Source: Winogradskyella eximia
GTDB lineage: Bacteria > Bacteroidota > Bacteroidia > Flavobacteriales > Flavobacteriaceae
Assembly (NCBI RefSeq): GCF_003386165.1
Contig: NZ_QRDV01000011.1
Coordinates: forward strand, 4,431 to 68,430
DNA length: 64,000 nucleotides
Direction: 5' to 3'
The notes below the pieces were generated by a model that was not told the DNA's origin, ran no database searches, and worked only from the letters and a program-made list of their open reading frames with translations. Position numbers and translations under genes: made by a program. Of the stretch, positions 1 to 8,888 are shown one piece after another (within the stretch, counting starts at the first letter, position 1; the number at the start of each line of letters is the position of its first letter).

Positions 1-272
1 GAAGCATGAGCAAATAGTATCGAGAACCTTGTTTACTCTTAAATCTTCTCGATACAAAATTTCAGAAAAAAGAAATTTCACTCGAAGTGACGTTGTGGGT
101 TCAATTTATGTTTTGTGGATTATTTTAATATTAAGGTTTACGTCAGTTTGAGTGATTTGTAAAGCATGGGTAAATTGTATCGAGAACCTTGGTTGTTGTT
201 AAAGCTTCTCGATACAAAATTTCAGAAAAAAGAAATTTCACTCGACCTGACGTTGTGGGTTTGGTTTATGTT
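1..272. repeat. Two spaced copies of a 110-bp hairpin-bearing intergenic repeat
   Basis: Copies lie at 3-112 and 163-272, exactly 160 bp apart, with a 50-bp unrelated spacer. Each has perfect 10-bp inverted arms GTATCGAGAA / TTCTCGATAC (17-26 with 46-55; 177-186 with 206-215), followed by a second inverted pair AAATTTC / GAAATTT (57-63 with 72-78 in copy 1). The copies are nearly identical over the right two thirds and differ mainly in the first hairpin loop. There is no coding potential, and no gene is seen in 1-358 apart from this repeat and the secA terminator. It looks like a REP/MITE-type intergenic repeat; mobility is an inference. Confidence 0.8.
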
Positions 273-290
273 GAAGTAGATCACAAAAAA

Positions 291-316
291 AATCCTGATG
301 CGTTAACATCAGGATT
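291..316 (-). terminator. Rho-independent terminator of secA
   Basis: Perfect 10-bp stem AATCCTGATG (291-300) / CATCAGGATT (307-316) with a 6-nt loop. On the minus strand it is followed by a run of eight T (complement of the A-run at 283-292), 43 bp past the secA stop. The plus-strand side also has T-rich sequence, so it may work in both directions. Confidence 0.85.
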
Positions 317-358
317 TTTAGATTTTATTAATGAGATGACTGCTTTTGCAGACATTTA

Positions 359-3300
359 TTACTCAACAAGTACCCATTCGCCTTTAGCAATTAAAGGAAT
401 GGCTTGTTTGTATTTTACATCTTTAGTTTCACCACTCATCACATGTTTAATGGTCACTTTATCGTTACGTCCAATTTTTGGTTGGTCTCTCACAATAGTT
501 TCAACAACTTGTTGCTGTTGTTGTGATGCTCCTTGTCCAGCTTGTCTGTTTTGAGAAGAACGTTCATCTAAATTAGGAATCTCATCTTTTTGAGTTTCTA
601 ATTTTTCTTGCTTACGTTGTTTTGCTTCTTGAATCGTATTTGCTGTTTCTTGTGGAATTTCCCCTTTAAATAAGAATGAGATAACATCTTTATTCACTTG
701 GTCAATCATCGCTTTAAACAATTCAAAAGACTCAAACTTATAAATTAATAATGGATCTTTCTGCTCGTGAACCGCTAACTGAACAGACTGCTTTAATTCA
801 TCCATTTTACGTAAATGTACTTTCCAAGCATCATCTACAATGGCTAATGTAATGTTCTTTTCAAAATCATTAATTAACTGCGTTCCTTTAGTTTCGTAAG
901 CTTTCTCTAAATCGGTAACGACTTGTAAATTCTTTACACCATCTGTAAATGGCACCACAATACGTTTAAAACGATCGCGTTGCGTGTTATACACGTTTTC
1001 AATCACCGGAAATGCTAAATCAGCATTACGTTGCATCTTTTCGCGATAGTGCTTAAAGGCTGCTTTGTAAATTGTACCAGCAATATCAGTAGCATTCATT
1101 TTTCCGAATTCTGCTTCAGAAAGGGGAGAGGCCATTGAGAAGTAACGGATCAATTCAAACTCAAAGTTTTTAAAATCGTTAGCATCTTTATTGTTATTTG
1201 CAATACCTTCAGAGGTATCAAAAATCATATTTGCTAAATCTACTCTAAGACGTTCACCATGTAAGGCGTTACGACGACGTTTGTAAATCACTTCACGTTG
1301 TGCGTTCATCACATCATCATATTCTAATAAACGCTTACGCACACCAAAGTTATTCTCTTCCACTTTTTTCTGTGCACGTTCAATAGACTTAGAAATCATG
1401 CCGTGTTGTATCACTTCACCTTCTTTTAAGCCCATTCTATCCATCATCTTAGCAATACGCTCAGAACCGAATAGACGCATTAGGTTATCTTCTAAAGACA
1501 CATAGAACTGTGAACTTCCTGGATCTCCTTGACGACCAGCTCTACCACGTAACTGTCTGTCTACACGACGCGAATCGTGACGCTCAGTACCTACAATGGC
1601 TAAACCACCTGCGGCTTTAACTTCTTCGCTTAACTTAATATCGGTACCACGACCAGCCATGTTAGTAGCAATAGTTACTTGGCCAGCATTACCAGCTTGT
1701 GCAACAATTTCTGCTTCTTTTTTGTGCTGTTTTGCGTTTAAGACGTTATGGTCTATTTTTCTGATGCTTAACATTTTTCCTAAAAGCTCAGAAATCTCAA
1801 CGTTAGTGGTACCAATTAATACAGGACGACCTGCATTAGATAGGTTGACCACTTCATCAATAACAGCATTGTATTTTTCACGTTTCGTTTTGTAAACTAA
1901 ATCGTCTCTATCATCTCTAGCGATTGGTCTGTTGGTTGGAATTTCTACCACATCTAATTTGTAGATTTCCCAAAGTTCGCCAGCTTCTGTAACCGCAGTA
2001 CCTGTCATACCAGACAGTTTACGGTACATTCTAAAGTAATTTTGAAGGGTTACCGTTGCAAAAGTTTGCGTAGCCGCCTCAATTTTTACATTTTCTTTAG
2101 CTTCAATCGCTTGGTGTAAACCGTCTGAATAACGACGACCATCCATAATACGACCCGTTTGCTCATCAACGATCATTACTTTATTATCCATTACCACATA
2201 CTGATTGTCTTTTTCGAACAAAGCGTATGCTTTAAGTAATTGGTTAAGGGTATGAATACGTTCTGATTTAATACCGAAGTCTCTAAATAATTCTTCTTTA
2301 AGATTGGCTTCTTCTTCAGAAGATAATCCCATAGCTTCAATCTTAGCGATTTCAAGTCCTATTTCTGGCATTACGAAGAAATTAGGATCGTCTTCACCAG
2401 ATAAGAATTCAACACCTTTATCAGATAACTCTACCTGATTATTTTTTTCATCAATAACATAATAGAGTTCCTCATCTACTTTAGGCATTTCTCTATTGTT
2501 ATCTTGCATGTAGTAGTTTTCCGTTTTTTGAAGCAATTGTTTTACACCTTCTTCAGATAAAAACTTAATTAATGCTTTATTTTTAGGAATACCTCTGTAA
2601 GCTCTTAATAATTGGAAACCACCTTCTTTAGTATCACCAGCAGCAATCAACTTTTTAGCTTCTGCTAAAACACCTATTAAGTATTTACGTTGTACTTCTT
2701 CAATGGCATTTACTTTAGGTTTTAAAGCATCAAACTCGTGCTCGTCTCCTCTTGGTACAGGACCAGAAATAATTAATGGTGTACGTGCATCATCGACTAA
2801 TACAGAATCGACCTCATCGACAATAGCGTAGTGATGTGGACGTTGTACTAAATCGTCTGGGGAATGTGCCATGTTATCACGTAAGTAATCGAAACCAAAT
2901 TCGTTATTTGTTCCGTATGTAATATCTGCGTTGTAGGCTTTACGACGTGCGTCTGAGTTTGGTGTGTGGTAATCAATACAATCAATACTCATACCATGAA
3001 ACTGAAATATTGGTGCCATCCACGCACTATCACGTTTTGCTAAGTAATCGTTTACCGTTACTAAGTGTACACCTTTACCAGCTAATGCATTTAAATATAC
3101 AGGAAGCGTTGCTACCAACGTTTTACCTTCACCAGTTTGCATCTCTGCGATTTTTCCTTGGTGCATGGCAATACCACCAATTAACTGAACGTCATAGTGA
3201 ATCATGTCCCAAGTAATTGGTTTACCAGCAGCATCCCAAGAGTTAGCCCAAATGGCTTGGTCTCCTTCTAAAGTTACATAATCATGCGCACCAGAAATTT

Positions 3301-3715
3301 CACGGTCAAAAGCGTTTGCTGTTACCGGAATCTGAGTATTGTGTACAAAACGTTTAGCTGTTTCTTTAACCACAGCGAATGCTTCTGGTAAAATATCATT
3401 TAAGACACCTTCAGTAACATCGTAGATTTCGTCATCGATTTTATCGACTTCAAGATACATGTCTTCGCGTTCGTCAATATCTTCAGTAACTTGAGCTTTA
3501 GCTAAAAGATCTTCTTTTTTAGTTTGAAGTGGTTGCCTGGCTTCAGCAATTTTAGCTTTAAATTCGGCTGTTTTTGCCCTAAGTTCGTCGTGAGATAAAG
3601 CCTCTAAAGCTTTTTCGAACGTTTTTATTTTTTCAACGATAGGTTTAATTGAACTTACATCTTGTTTAGATTTATCTCCAACAAAGACTTTAAGTACTTT
3701 ATCTAAAAATGTCAT
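359..3715 (-). CDS. secA: Preprotein translocase ATPase SecA
   Basis: ATPase motor that drives unfolded preproteins through SecYEG at the inner membrane. The 1118 residues show Walker A MQTGEGKT at 192-199, the DEVDSVLVDDARTPLI Walker B/DEAD region at 300-315, and the helicase motif GRGTD...QLRGRAGRQGDPG in NBD2. The length exceeds the E. coli protein (about 900) because of insertions typical of Bacteroidota SecA. The C-terminus is a Q-rich linker then a short conserved-looking tail ending GEWVLVE; the CxCxSGxnCH zinc motif of many SecA proteins is absent. It is transcribed alone, with a terminator at 291-316. The start is the only ATG giving the canonical SecA N-terminal helix. Confidence 0.98.
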   Translation of the reverse strand: MTFLDKVLKVFVGDKSKQDVSSIKPIVEKIKTFEKALEALSHDELRAKTAEFKAKIAEARQPLQTKKEDLLAKAQVTEDIDEREDMYLEVDKIDDEIYDVTEGVLNDILPEAFAVVKETAKRFVHNTQIPVTANAFDREISGAHDYVTLEGDQAIWANSWDAAGKPITWDMIHYDVQLIGGIAMHQGKIAEMQTGEGKTLVATLPVYLNALAGKGVHLVTVNDYLAKRDSAWMAPIFQFHGMSIDCIDYHTPNSDARRKAYNADITYGTNNEFGFDYLRDNMAHSPDDLVQRPHHYAIVDEVDSVLVDDARTPLIISGPVPRGDEHEFDALKPKVNAIEEVQRKYLIGVLAEAKKLIAAGDTKEGGFQLLRAYRGIPKNKALIKFLSEEGVKQLLQKTENYYMQDNNREMPKVDEELYYVIDEKNNQVELSDKGVEFLSGEDDPNFFVMPEIGLEIAKIEAMGLSSEEEANLKEELFRDFGIKSERIHTLNQLLKAYALFEKDNQYVVMDNKVMIVDEQTGRIMDGRRYSDGLHQAIEAKENVKIEAATQTFATVTLQNYFRMYRKLSGMTGTAVTEAGELWEIYKLDVVEIPTNRPIARDDRDDLVYKTKREKYNAVIDEVVNLSNAGRPVLIGTTNVEISELLGKMLSIRKIDHNVLNAKQHKKEAEIVAQAGNAGQVTIATNMAGRGTDIKLSEEVKAAGGLAIVGTERHDSRRVDRQLRGRAGRQGDPGSSQFYVSLEDNLMRLFGSERIAKMMDRMGLKEGEVIQHGMISKSIERAQKKVEENNFGVRKRLLEYDDVMNAQREVIYKRRRNALHGERLRVDLANMIFDTSEGIANNNKDANDFKNFEFELIRYFSMASPLSEAEFGKMNATDIAGTIYKAAFKHYREKMQRNADLAFPVIENVYNTQRDRFKRIVVPFTDGVKNLQVVTDLEKAYETKGTQLINDFEKNITLAIVDDAWKVHLRKMDELKQSVQLAVHEQKDPLLIYKFESFELFKAMIDQVNKDVISFLFKGEIPQETANTIQEAKQRKQEKLETQKDEIPNLDERSSQNRQAGQGASQQQQQVVETIVRDQPKIGRNDKVTIKHVMSGETKDVKYKQAIPLIAKGEWVLVE

Positions 3716-3842
3716 ATTTTAATATTTGTAACGGATTGATTGGTGTCAATCTTTTTTTTGTTAATTTCAGTTAGTTGTTCTAAAACGTGTTTTTTAATTT
3801 TAGAGCATATGTTATGTTTCGGTAAAAACTTCCGAAAACTAA

Positions 3843-3880
3843 AAAAAGTCTCTCAGTTATAATAACGCAAGAGACTTTTT
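3843..3880 (-). terminator. Terminator of the DUF2795 gene
   Basis: Perfect 11-bp inverted repeat AAAAAGTCTCT (3843-3853) / AGAGACTTTTT (3870-3880) with T-runs on both sides, lying 17 bp past the stop of the 73-residue gene on the minus strand and upstream of secA. It implies that secA is transcribed from its own promoter in 3716-3842. Confidence 0.8.
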
Positions 3881-3897
3881 TGTGATAATTTTATATG

Positions 3898-4119
3898 TTA
3901 ATATTCATCCTCATTCCAGAGGTAATCTTCATCAGTAGGATAATCTGGCCAAATTTCTTCAATAGAATCGTAAGAATCACCTTCATCTTCTATTGCTTGT
4001 AAATTTTCAACTACTTCTAAAGGAGCTCCTGTTCTAATTGCGTAGTCAATAAGCTCATCTTTTGTTGCCGGCCAAGGTGCATCACTTAAATAAGATGCTA
4101 ATTCTAATGTCCAATACAT
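3898..4119 (-). CDS. DUF2795 family small acidic protein
   Basis: A 73-residue protein, very acidic in its second half (many D/E, ending NEDEY). The core, with the motif PATKDELIDYA and a following helix, matches the DUF2795 family, a small all-helical domain without an assigned biochemical role. There is no signal peptide or membrane segment, so it is probably cytoplasmic. It has its own promoter (4145-4174) and terminator (3843-3880), so it is monocistronic just upstream of secA. Any functional link to secretion is only positional. Family assignment is from remembered motif resemblance. Confidence 0.8.
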   Translation of the reverse strand: MYWTLELASYLSDAPWPATKDELIDYAIRTGAPLEVVENLQAIEDEGDSYDSIEEIWPDYPTDEDYLWNEDEY

Positions 4120-4144
4120 AATTGCGTGTGTAATTTAATTTTTG

Positions 4145-4174
4145 CAAAAATAATTTTTTAGTTGAACAATTCAA
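4145..4174 (-). promoter_or_regulatory. Bacteroidota-type promoter for the DUF2795 gene
   Basis: Read on the minus strand: TTG (complement of CAA at 4172-4174), 19-nt spacer, then TATTTTTG (complement of 4145-4152), which matches the flavobacterial consensus TTG-N17-23-TAnnTTTG. The predicted transcription start, near 4138, leaves about 20 nt of leader before the ATG at 4119. Confidence 0.65.
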
Positions 4175-4366
4175 GAAAAAATCAAATTAATTAGCTCATA
4201 GGATAAATATTTTAATTTATTCGTCGCGCTGAACATTTATATTTGCGAATTTTGAATCAATCAAAGTTCACTTATAAATGTTTAATCATTAATAAAAAGA
4301 ACGTATAATTTTCAACATATTTAGACGGAATATTGCATTATTCACAATCTAAAGGCTTCAAGCTTA

Positions 4367-4939
4367 TTAATTCTTTTCAGGAATCCATTTAATCTCTTCA
4401 GCGTGTAAGTCATGTGACAACTTCCGTGCCAATACAAAAAGGTAGTCAGAAAGTCGATTGATATACATTAAAGTTTCAGGTTGAAACGGTTCTAAGTCAT
4501 TAAGATGAGACGCCAAACGTTCGGCTCTACGGCAAACGGTGCGTGCAATGTGACAGAATGACACGGTTTGATGTCCACCTGGTAACACAAAGTGTGTCAT
4601 TGGAGGTAAGCTATCTTCCATGAGGTCCATTTCCTTTTCTAATTTCTCAATGTCTTCGCTAGCTATCTTAGGAATGTTTAGTCGTGCTTTTCCATTTTTT
4701 AGAGTCGCCTTTTCTGGGTCAGTCGCTAAAATAGCACCAACCGTAAATAAACGATCTTGAATATGCATCAATGTATTTTTATATAACTGATCTATATCTT
4801 GATCTCTAATTAACCCAATATGTGAGTTAAGCTCGTCAATAGTACCGTAACTTTCTATTCTTATATGATGTTTAGGAACTCTTGTGCCACCAAAGAGTGC
4901 AGTTGTGCCTTTGTCTCCTGTTTTTGTGTATACTTTCAT
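4367..4939 (-). CDS. PduO-type cob(I)yrinic acid a,c-diamide / cob(I)alamin adenosyltransferase
   Basis: Transfers the adenosyl group of ATP to cob(I)alamin, giving adenosylcobalamin. The 190 residues show the N-terminal ATP-binding signature TKTGDKGTT (5-13), YGTIDELNSHIG (31-42), the FVLPGG segment (117-122), RTVCRRAER (133-141) and YINRLSDYLFVLAR (159-172), all hallmarks of the PduO/MMAB family. It is full length. No other cobalamin genes are near, so it probably serves a salvage pathway for B12-dependent enzymes encoded elsewhere. No strong terminator was found downstream. Confidence 0.95.
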   Translation of the reverse strand: MKVYTKTGDKGTTALFGGTRVPKHHIRIESYGTIDELNSHIGLIRDQDIDQLYKNTLMHIQDRLFTVGAILATDPEKATLKNGKARLNIPKIASEDIEKLEKEMDLMEDSLPPMTHFVLPGGHQTVSFCHIARTVCRRAERLASHLNDLEPFQPETLMYINRLSDYLFVLARKLSHDLHAEEIKWIPEKN

Positions 4940-5070
4940 GTAAACAAAGTTAAGAGTTATGAGTTAAAAGTTATAAGTGAAAAGAGAAAAGTTTGAATAT
5001 GAATTTTGCATAAAACTGCCAATACTAGAATGAAGGGTGCAGAACTAGGTCTAAATGATGGATGAATGCA

Positions 5071-5268
5071 TTACGATTGCTTTTTAAGACGTATGCCATG
5101 TCTTAAAATTAAGCCTCCGATGATTAATACAATAGAAGGCATAAGAAGAAAATAATATACGATGTCAATATCTTGTTTAATAGCATAATACGAAATTAGA
5201 ATGATAAGTATTATTGCAAATAGACTCAGTAAAAGACCTAAAACAATAAAACCAATAGCTTTTCGCAT
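5071..5268 (-). CDS. Small two-helix membrane protein, unknown function
   Basis: A 65-residue hypothetical protein with two hydrophobic segments (about residues 4-28 and 38-58) separated by a short polar turn, and a basic C-terminus (RLKKQS). No recognised family. It lies 37 bp downstream of the ABC ATPase gene on the same strand, so it may be co-transcribed with it. The coding call rests on the clean membrane-protein pattern and operon-like placement; it could be a lineage-specific protein. Confidence 0.6.
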   Translation of the reverse strand: MRKAIGFIVLGLLLSLFAIILIILISYYAIKQDIDIVYYFLLMPSIVLIIGGLILRHGIRLKKQS

Positions 5269-5305
5269 GTCTTAAATATTAAAATAAAATTGAGTTAAAA
5301 ACTGA

Positions 5306-5995
5306 CTATCGGTTAAAAGTGTCACTTTCAATAACACCATCTCGTAAACGGATAACACGTTTGGCGTGTGCAGCAATATCTTCTTCGTGTGTAACCATAA
5401 TAACTGTGTTTCCGTTGGCATGAATTTGATCAAAAAGACCCATAATTTCAGTACCTGTTTTAGAATCTAAGTTACCCGTTGGCTCATCTGCCAGAATAAT
5501 AGAAGGTTTGTTTACCAAAGCACGACCAACAGCCACACGTTGTCTTTGTCCACCAGAAAGTTGATTGGGTTTGTGATCCATTCGGTCAGCCAAGCCTACA
5601 TCTTTTAAAACTTCTGTAGCACGTTCTTGACGTTCTTTTTTAGATGCGCCAGCGTATACCATAGGTAAGGCTACATTATCTAAAGCTGTTGTTCTTGGTA
5701 ATAAATTAAAGGTTTGAAAAACGAAACCTATTTCTGTATTTCTAATTTCGGCAAGTTCATCATCAGTCATCTCGCTAACATCATTTCCGTTTAAGTTGTA
5801 AGAACCTGCTGTTGGTGTGTCTAAACAACCTAATAAATTCATTAGTGTAGATTTACCTGAGCCTGATGGTCCCATAATAGCAACATATTCACCACGTTTA
5901 ATATCTAAATCAATACCTTTTAAAACATGAACAACCTCTTGTCCTAATTTAAAATCTCTAATGATGTTTCTAATTTCAATGACGTTGTCACTCAT
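5306..5995 (-). CDS. LolD/MacB-type ABC transporter ATP-binding protein
   Basis: A 229-residue nucleotide-binding subunit with Walker A GPSGSGKST (42-50), Q-loop at about 94, signature LSGGQ (146-150) and Walker B IILADEPTGNLDS (166-178). The LLGCLD and TGNLD segments are typical of the MacB/LolD/FtsE branch, which powers lipoprotein extraction or peptide/antibiotic efflux with FtsX-like permeases. No permease gene is adjacent, so its partner must be encoded elsewhere. The first gene downstream is a small membrane protein. Confidence 0.92.
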   Translation of the reverse strand: MSDNVIEIRNIIRDFKLGQEVVHVLKGIDLDIKRGEYVAIMGPSGSGKSTLMNLLGCLDTPTAGSYNLNGNDVSEMTDDELAEIRNTEIGFVFQTFNLLPRTTALDNVALPMVYAGASKKERQERATEVLKDVGLADRMDHKPNQLSGGQRQRVAVGRALVNKPSIILADEPTGNLDSKTGTEIMGLFDQIHANGNTVIMVTHEEDIAAHAKRVIRLRDGVIESDTFNR

Positions 5996-6084
5996 ATTTA
6001 AATGGTGTTATGGCTTAAATCTTTTGCAAGATAAGGGAATTTAAAAATCGGTTCAATAGATAAGACGTTAAAATTGATGACTTG

Positions 6085-6855
6085 TTACAATCTAATTTTA
6101 AAATGTTCTTTGGCTTGTTCTTTTCTGAAAAAAACAACACCCAAAAGGAAAACATCTACGGTTACAGTGACGGCATTGTGATTTTTAATGTATTCCCAAG
6201 CTTCTGTCATGCCTTCAGACCAATAAATATCATCAAAAACAAAAACGGTTTCATTATGAATTTTAGGCAATAACGCCTCAAAATATTGAATGGTCGCTTC
6301 TTTGTTGTGATGTCCATCAAAGAAGATGAAATCGAAGTTGTTATTTTGTAAAGTAAGAATGGTGTTGCTGAAATTTCCTATTAGGAATTCAACATTACCA
6401 ATGTGATGGTTTTTAAGTTGCGATTGGGCAAAATTTGAAGTGTTTGGGCAACCTTCAATAGTTATAATTTTTGATGTTGGGTTTGCTAAGGATAGCGCAT
6501 AAGTTCCCATACCTAAAGAGGTGCCTAATTCTAATACCGTTTTAAATTTAAAGTAGTCTGAAAGTCTATATAAAAGTTCTGAATCTTTTTTAGAACTGCT
6601 AGAGGTTTTTGCCATTTTGCCAACATTTCGCTGGTTAGCATCTAAAACCTTAGAGCCTTCACCTAAATCTGTGATTTGTAACACTGTGTTTGATTGAAGT
6701 AACTCTTTTTTGTACTGTTTGAGTTTCTTGTAAGCATCAAATTTTGTTTTGTTGTAAAGACATTTGGTAACAAAATTATAGACAAAAGGGGAGTGGACTC
6801 CGTGCTGATTAGATGCTTTTGATAAGAATTTTATGTAGGCCTTTATTTGGTACAC
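6085..6855 (-). CDS. Class I SAM-dependent methyltransferase (O-methyltransferase-like)
   Basis: A 256-residue protein with a Rossmann-type SAM-binding domain: motif I VLELGTSLGMGTYALSLA (about 110-127) and motif IV DFIFFDGHHNKE (about 190-201), resembling the catechol O-methyltransferase-like Methyltransf_24 group. The N-terminal 85 residues, with a GVHSPFVY segment, are characteristic of a flavobacterial subfamily. The substrate is unknown. It lies between the ABC ATPase and the ABC-F gene, all on the minus strand, with about 70-90 bp gaps. Confidence 0.85.
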   Translation of the reverse strand: MYQIKAYIKFLSKASNQHGVHSPFVYNFVTKCLYNKTKFDAYKKLKQYKKELLQSNTVLQITDLGEGSKVLDANQRNVGKMAKTSSSSKKDSELLYRLSDYFKFKTVLELGTSLGMGTYALSLANPTSKIITIEGCPNTSNFAQSQLKNHHIGNVEFLIGNFSNTILTLQNNNFDFIFFDGHHNKEATIQYFEALLPKIHNETVFVFDDIYWSEGMTEAWEYIKNHNAVTVTVDVFLLGVVFFRKEQAKEHFKIRL

Positions 6856-6925
6856 AGATTTGTTAATTATAAAAAATAAAATAGTAAGTTTTACAGTTGC
6901 ACTTTAGGTTTTACAAAATGAAAAA

Positions 6926-8788
6926 TTAGCCTTCTAGTTTCTCTGCCAATTCAAACCAACGCATTTCTTTTTCTTCAATAGTATCAATAATATTTTGTAA
7001 TTTCTCAGAAAGCTTGCTAATCTCATCTTGTGATAATTCTGGATTAGTAAATTCAGCTTCTAACGCTACTTTATCTAATTCTAGAGCTCTAATTTTAGAG
7101 GTTAAATTTTTGTACTCTTTTTGTTCGTTATAATCTAATTTATTGGCTTCGTTTTGTTTTTCAGATTTTGTATTGTCTATTTTTTCTACAACTTCAACTT
7201 GTTTGGTTTGACTAGAGTCATAAGCTCTAAAATCTGAATAGTTACCTGGGAAATCTTCAACCTCTCCTTCACCTCTAAATACAAACATGTGATCTACAAT
7301 TTTATCCATAAAGTAACGGTCGTGAGAAACCACTAGCAATACTCCAGGGAAATCCATTAAGAAATCTTCTAGGACATTTAGGGTTACAATATCTAAATCA
7401 TTGGTAGGTTCATCTAAAATTAAAACATTTGGATTCTGAATTAATACCGTACATAGATATAAGCGTTTTTGTTCGCCACCACTTAATTTTTCAACAAAAT
7501 CCCATTGTTTTTTTCTGTCGAATAAAAACTTTTCTAATAATTGCTGTGCACTAATTTGTCTGCCTTTGGCTAATGGAATATAATCGCCAAATTCTTTAAT
7601 GACGTCAATAACTTTTTGGTTGGGTTTGGCTTTTATGCCACCTTGTGTGTAATAACCAATTTTAACGGTTTCACCAATCACTACTTTGCCGCTATCTGGT
7701 TGAAGTGTTTCTGTAAGTAAGTTAAGAAACGTCGATTTACCGGTTCCGTTTTTACCAATAACACCAATACGTTCGCCTTTTTTAAAGGTGTATTCAAAAT
7801 CTTTTAAAATCACCTTATCTTTAAATGCTTTAGACACTTTGTGAAATTCTATGATTTTACTACCAAGACGTTCCATGTTAATATCTAATTCTATCTTATG
7901 GTCATTACGACGTTGGTGAGCTTTAGATTTTATTTCTGAGAAATCATCAATTCTACTTTTAGATTTTGTAGTACGTGCTTTGGGTTGGCGACGCATCCAT
8001 TCTAATTCTTTTTTAAAGAGCTGTTTGGCTTTACCAACTTCGGTAGCTTGGTTTTCTATACGGGCTTCTTTTTTTTCTAAATAGTAAGAATAATTGCCTT
8101 TGTAGGTATGTAATTCGCCATGATCTAATTCCACAATTTCGTTACAAACACGTTCAAGAAAATAACGGTCGTGCGTTACCATAAACAAAGTTTGTTGTGT
8201 TTTAGAAAAATAGTCCTCTAACCATTCAATCATTTCTAAATCGAGGTGGTTGGTAGGTTCATCGAGAATTAAAATGTCTGGTTTACTTAATATGACTTGG
8301 GCTAATGCTAAACGTTTTTTTTGTCCACCAGAAAGGGTACTCACTTTTAAGCTAAGATCGTCTAGTTTTAGTTTTGATAAGGTTTGCTGGTATTGGGTTT
8401 CAAATTCCCAGGCATTAAACCTATCCATACCTTCAAAAGCTTTTTGGTAAGCTTCAGCATCTTCAGGATTTTTTAAAGCATTTTCATAAGCTTCAATGAT
8501 TTTTAAAACCGGAATGTCTGAAGCGAAAATAGTTTCTTCAAGTGTAAGGTTGGGATCTAAATCTGGTTCTTGATCTAAAAAGGCTAATCTGAGCCCTTTT
8601 CTTATAACTATTTGTCCATCATCTGGTGCATCTTTTCCTGCTAAAATATTTAGAATAGATGTTTTTCCACTTCCATTTTTAGCAACAAAAGCAATCTTCT
8701 GATCTTTATGAATACTAAATGACAAATCTTTAAAGAGTACAAGCTCTCCAAAAGATTTAGATATATTTTCTACGTTGAGGTAATTCAA
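6926..8788 (-). CDS. ABC-F family ATPase, Uup-like
   Basis: A 620-residue soluble protein with two ABC domains in tandem: first Walker A AKNGSGKT near residue 35 and signature LSGGQKKR near 154; second Walker A GKNGTGKS near 345 and signature LSGGEQKR near 435. A charged ABC-F interdomain linker lies between them. A C-terminal coiled coil (about 545-620) resembles the DNA/ribosome-binding tail of Uup. ABC-F proteins act on ribosomes, not in transport. The first Walker A starts with Ala where Gly is usual, a mild deviation. The gene is divergent from the polysaccharide locus. Confidence 0.93.
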   Translation of the reverse strand: MNYLNVENISKSFGELVLFKDLSFSIHKDQKIAFVAKNGSGKTSILNILAGKDAPDDGQIVIRKGLRLAFLDQEPDLDPNLTLEETIFASDIPVLKIIEAYENALKNPEDAEAYQKAFEGMDRFNAWEFETQYQQTLSKLKLDDLSLKVSTLSGGQKKRLALAQVILSKPDILILDEPTNHLDLEMIEWLEDYFSKTQQTLFMVTHDRYFLERVCNEIVELDHGELHTYKGNYSYYLEKKEARIENQATEVGKAKQLFKKELEWMRRQPKARTTKSKSRIDDFSEIKSKAHQRRNDHKIELDINMERLGSKIIEFHKVSKAFKDKVILKDFEYTFKKGERIGVIGKNGTGKSTFLNLLTETLQPDSGKVVIGETVKIGYYTQGGIKAKPNQKVIDVIKEFGDYIPLAKGRQISAQQLLEKFLFDRKKQWDFVEKLSGGEQKRLYLCTVLIQNPNVLILDEPTNDLDIVTLNVLEDFLMDFPGVLLVVSHDRYFMDKIVDHMFVFRGEGEVEDFPGNYSDFRAYDSSQTKQVEVVEKIDNTKSEKQNEANKLDYNEQKEYKNLTSKIRALELDKVALEAEFTNPELSQDEISKLSEKLQNIIDTIEEKEMRWFELAEKLEG

Positions 8789-8837
8789 ACTTTTTTTTAC
8801 AAAGAACGTAAATAAACCAAAAAGAATACTAATAGTT

Positions 8838-8866
8838 TTGATATTACTATTGATACATTATATTTG
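8838..8866 (+). promoter_or_regulatory. Promoter at the head of the polysaccharide locus
   Basis: TTG (8838-8840), 18-nt spacer, TATATTTG (8859-8866): a full match to the Bacteroidota sigma-ABfr consensus TTG-N17-23-TAnnTTTG. The predicted start at about 8873 leaves about 16 nt before the wza-like ATG at 8889. This is the strongest promoter candidate of the locus. Confidence 0.75.
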
Positions 8867-8888
8867 TCTCTAAAGATCCATTATATAT

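Noticed and set aside
189..554. Plus-strand frame of 121 codons over the secA 3' end
   Set aside because: It runs through the intergenic repeat, the terminator and antisense to secA; the composition is not protein-like.
1596..1895. 99-codon plus-strand frame inside secA
   Set aside because: Antisense to the conserved helicase core of SecA.
4238..4245. Plus-strand TATATTTG box in the 4120-4366 gap
   Set aside because: It matches the -7 consensus but has no TTG at the right spacing and no plus-strand gene downstream; probably chance in AT-rich DNA. The 247-bp gap otherwise shows only the DUF2795 promoter.
4945..4952. Minus-strand TAACTTTG box just before the cobalamin adenosyltransferase start
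   Set aside because: It would place the transcription start on the ATG itself, and no -33 TTG is present.
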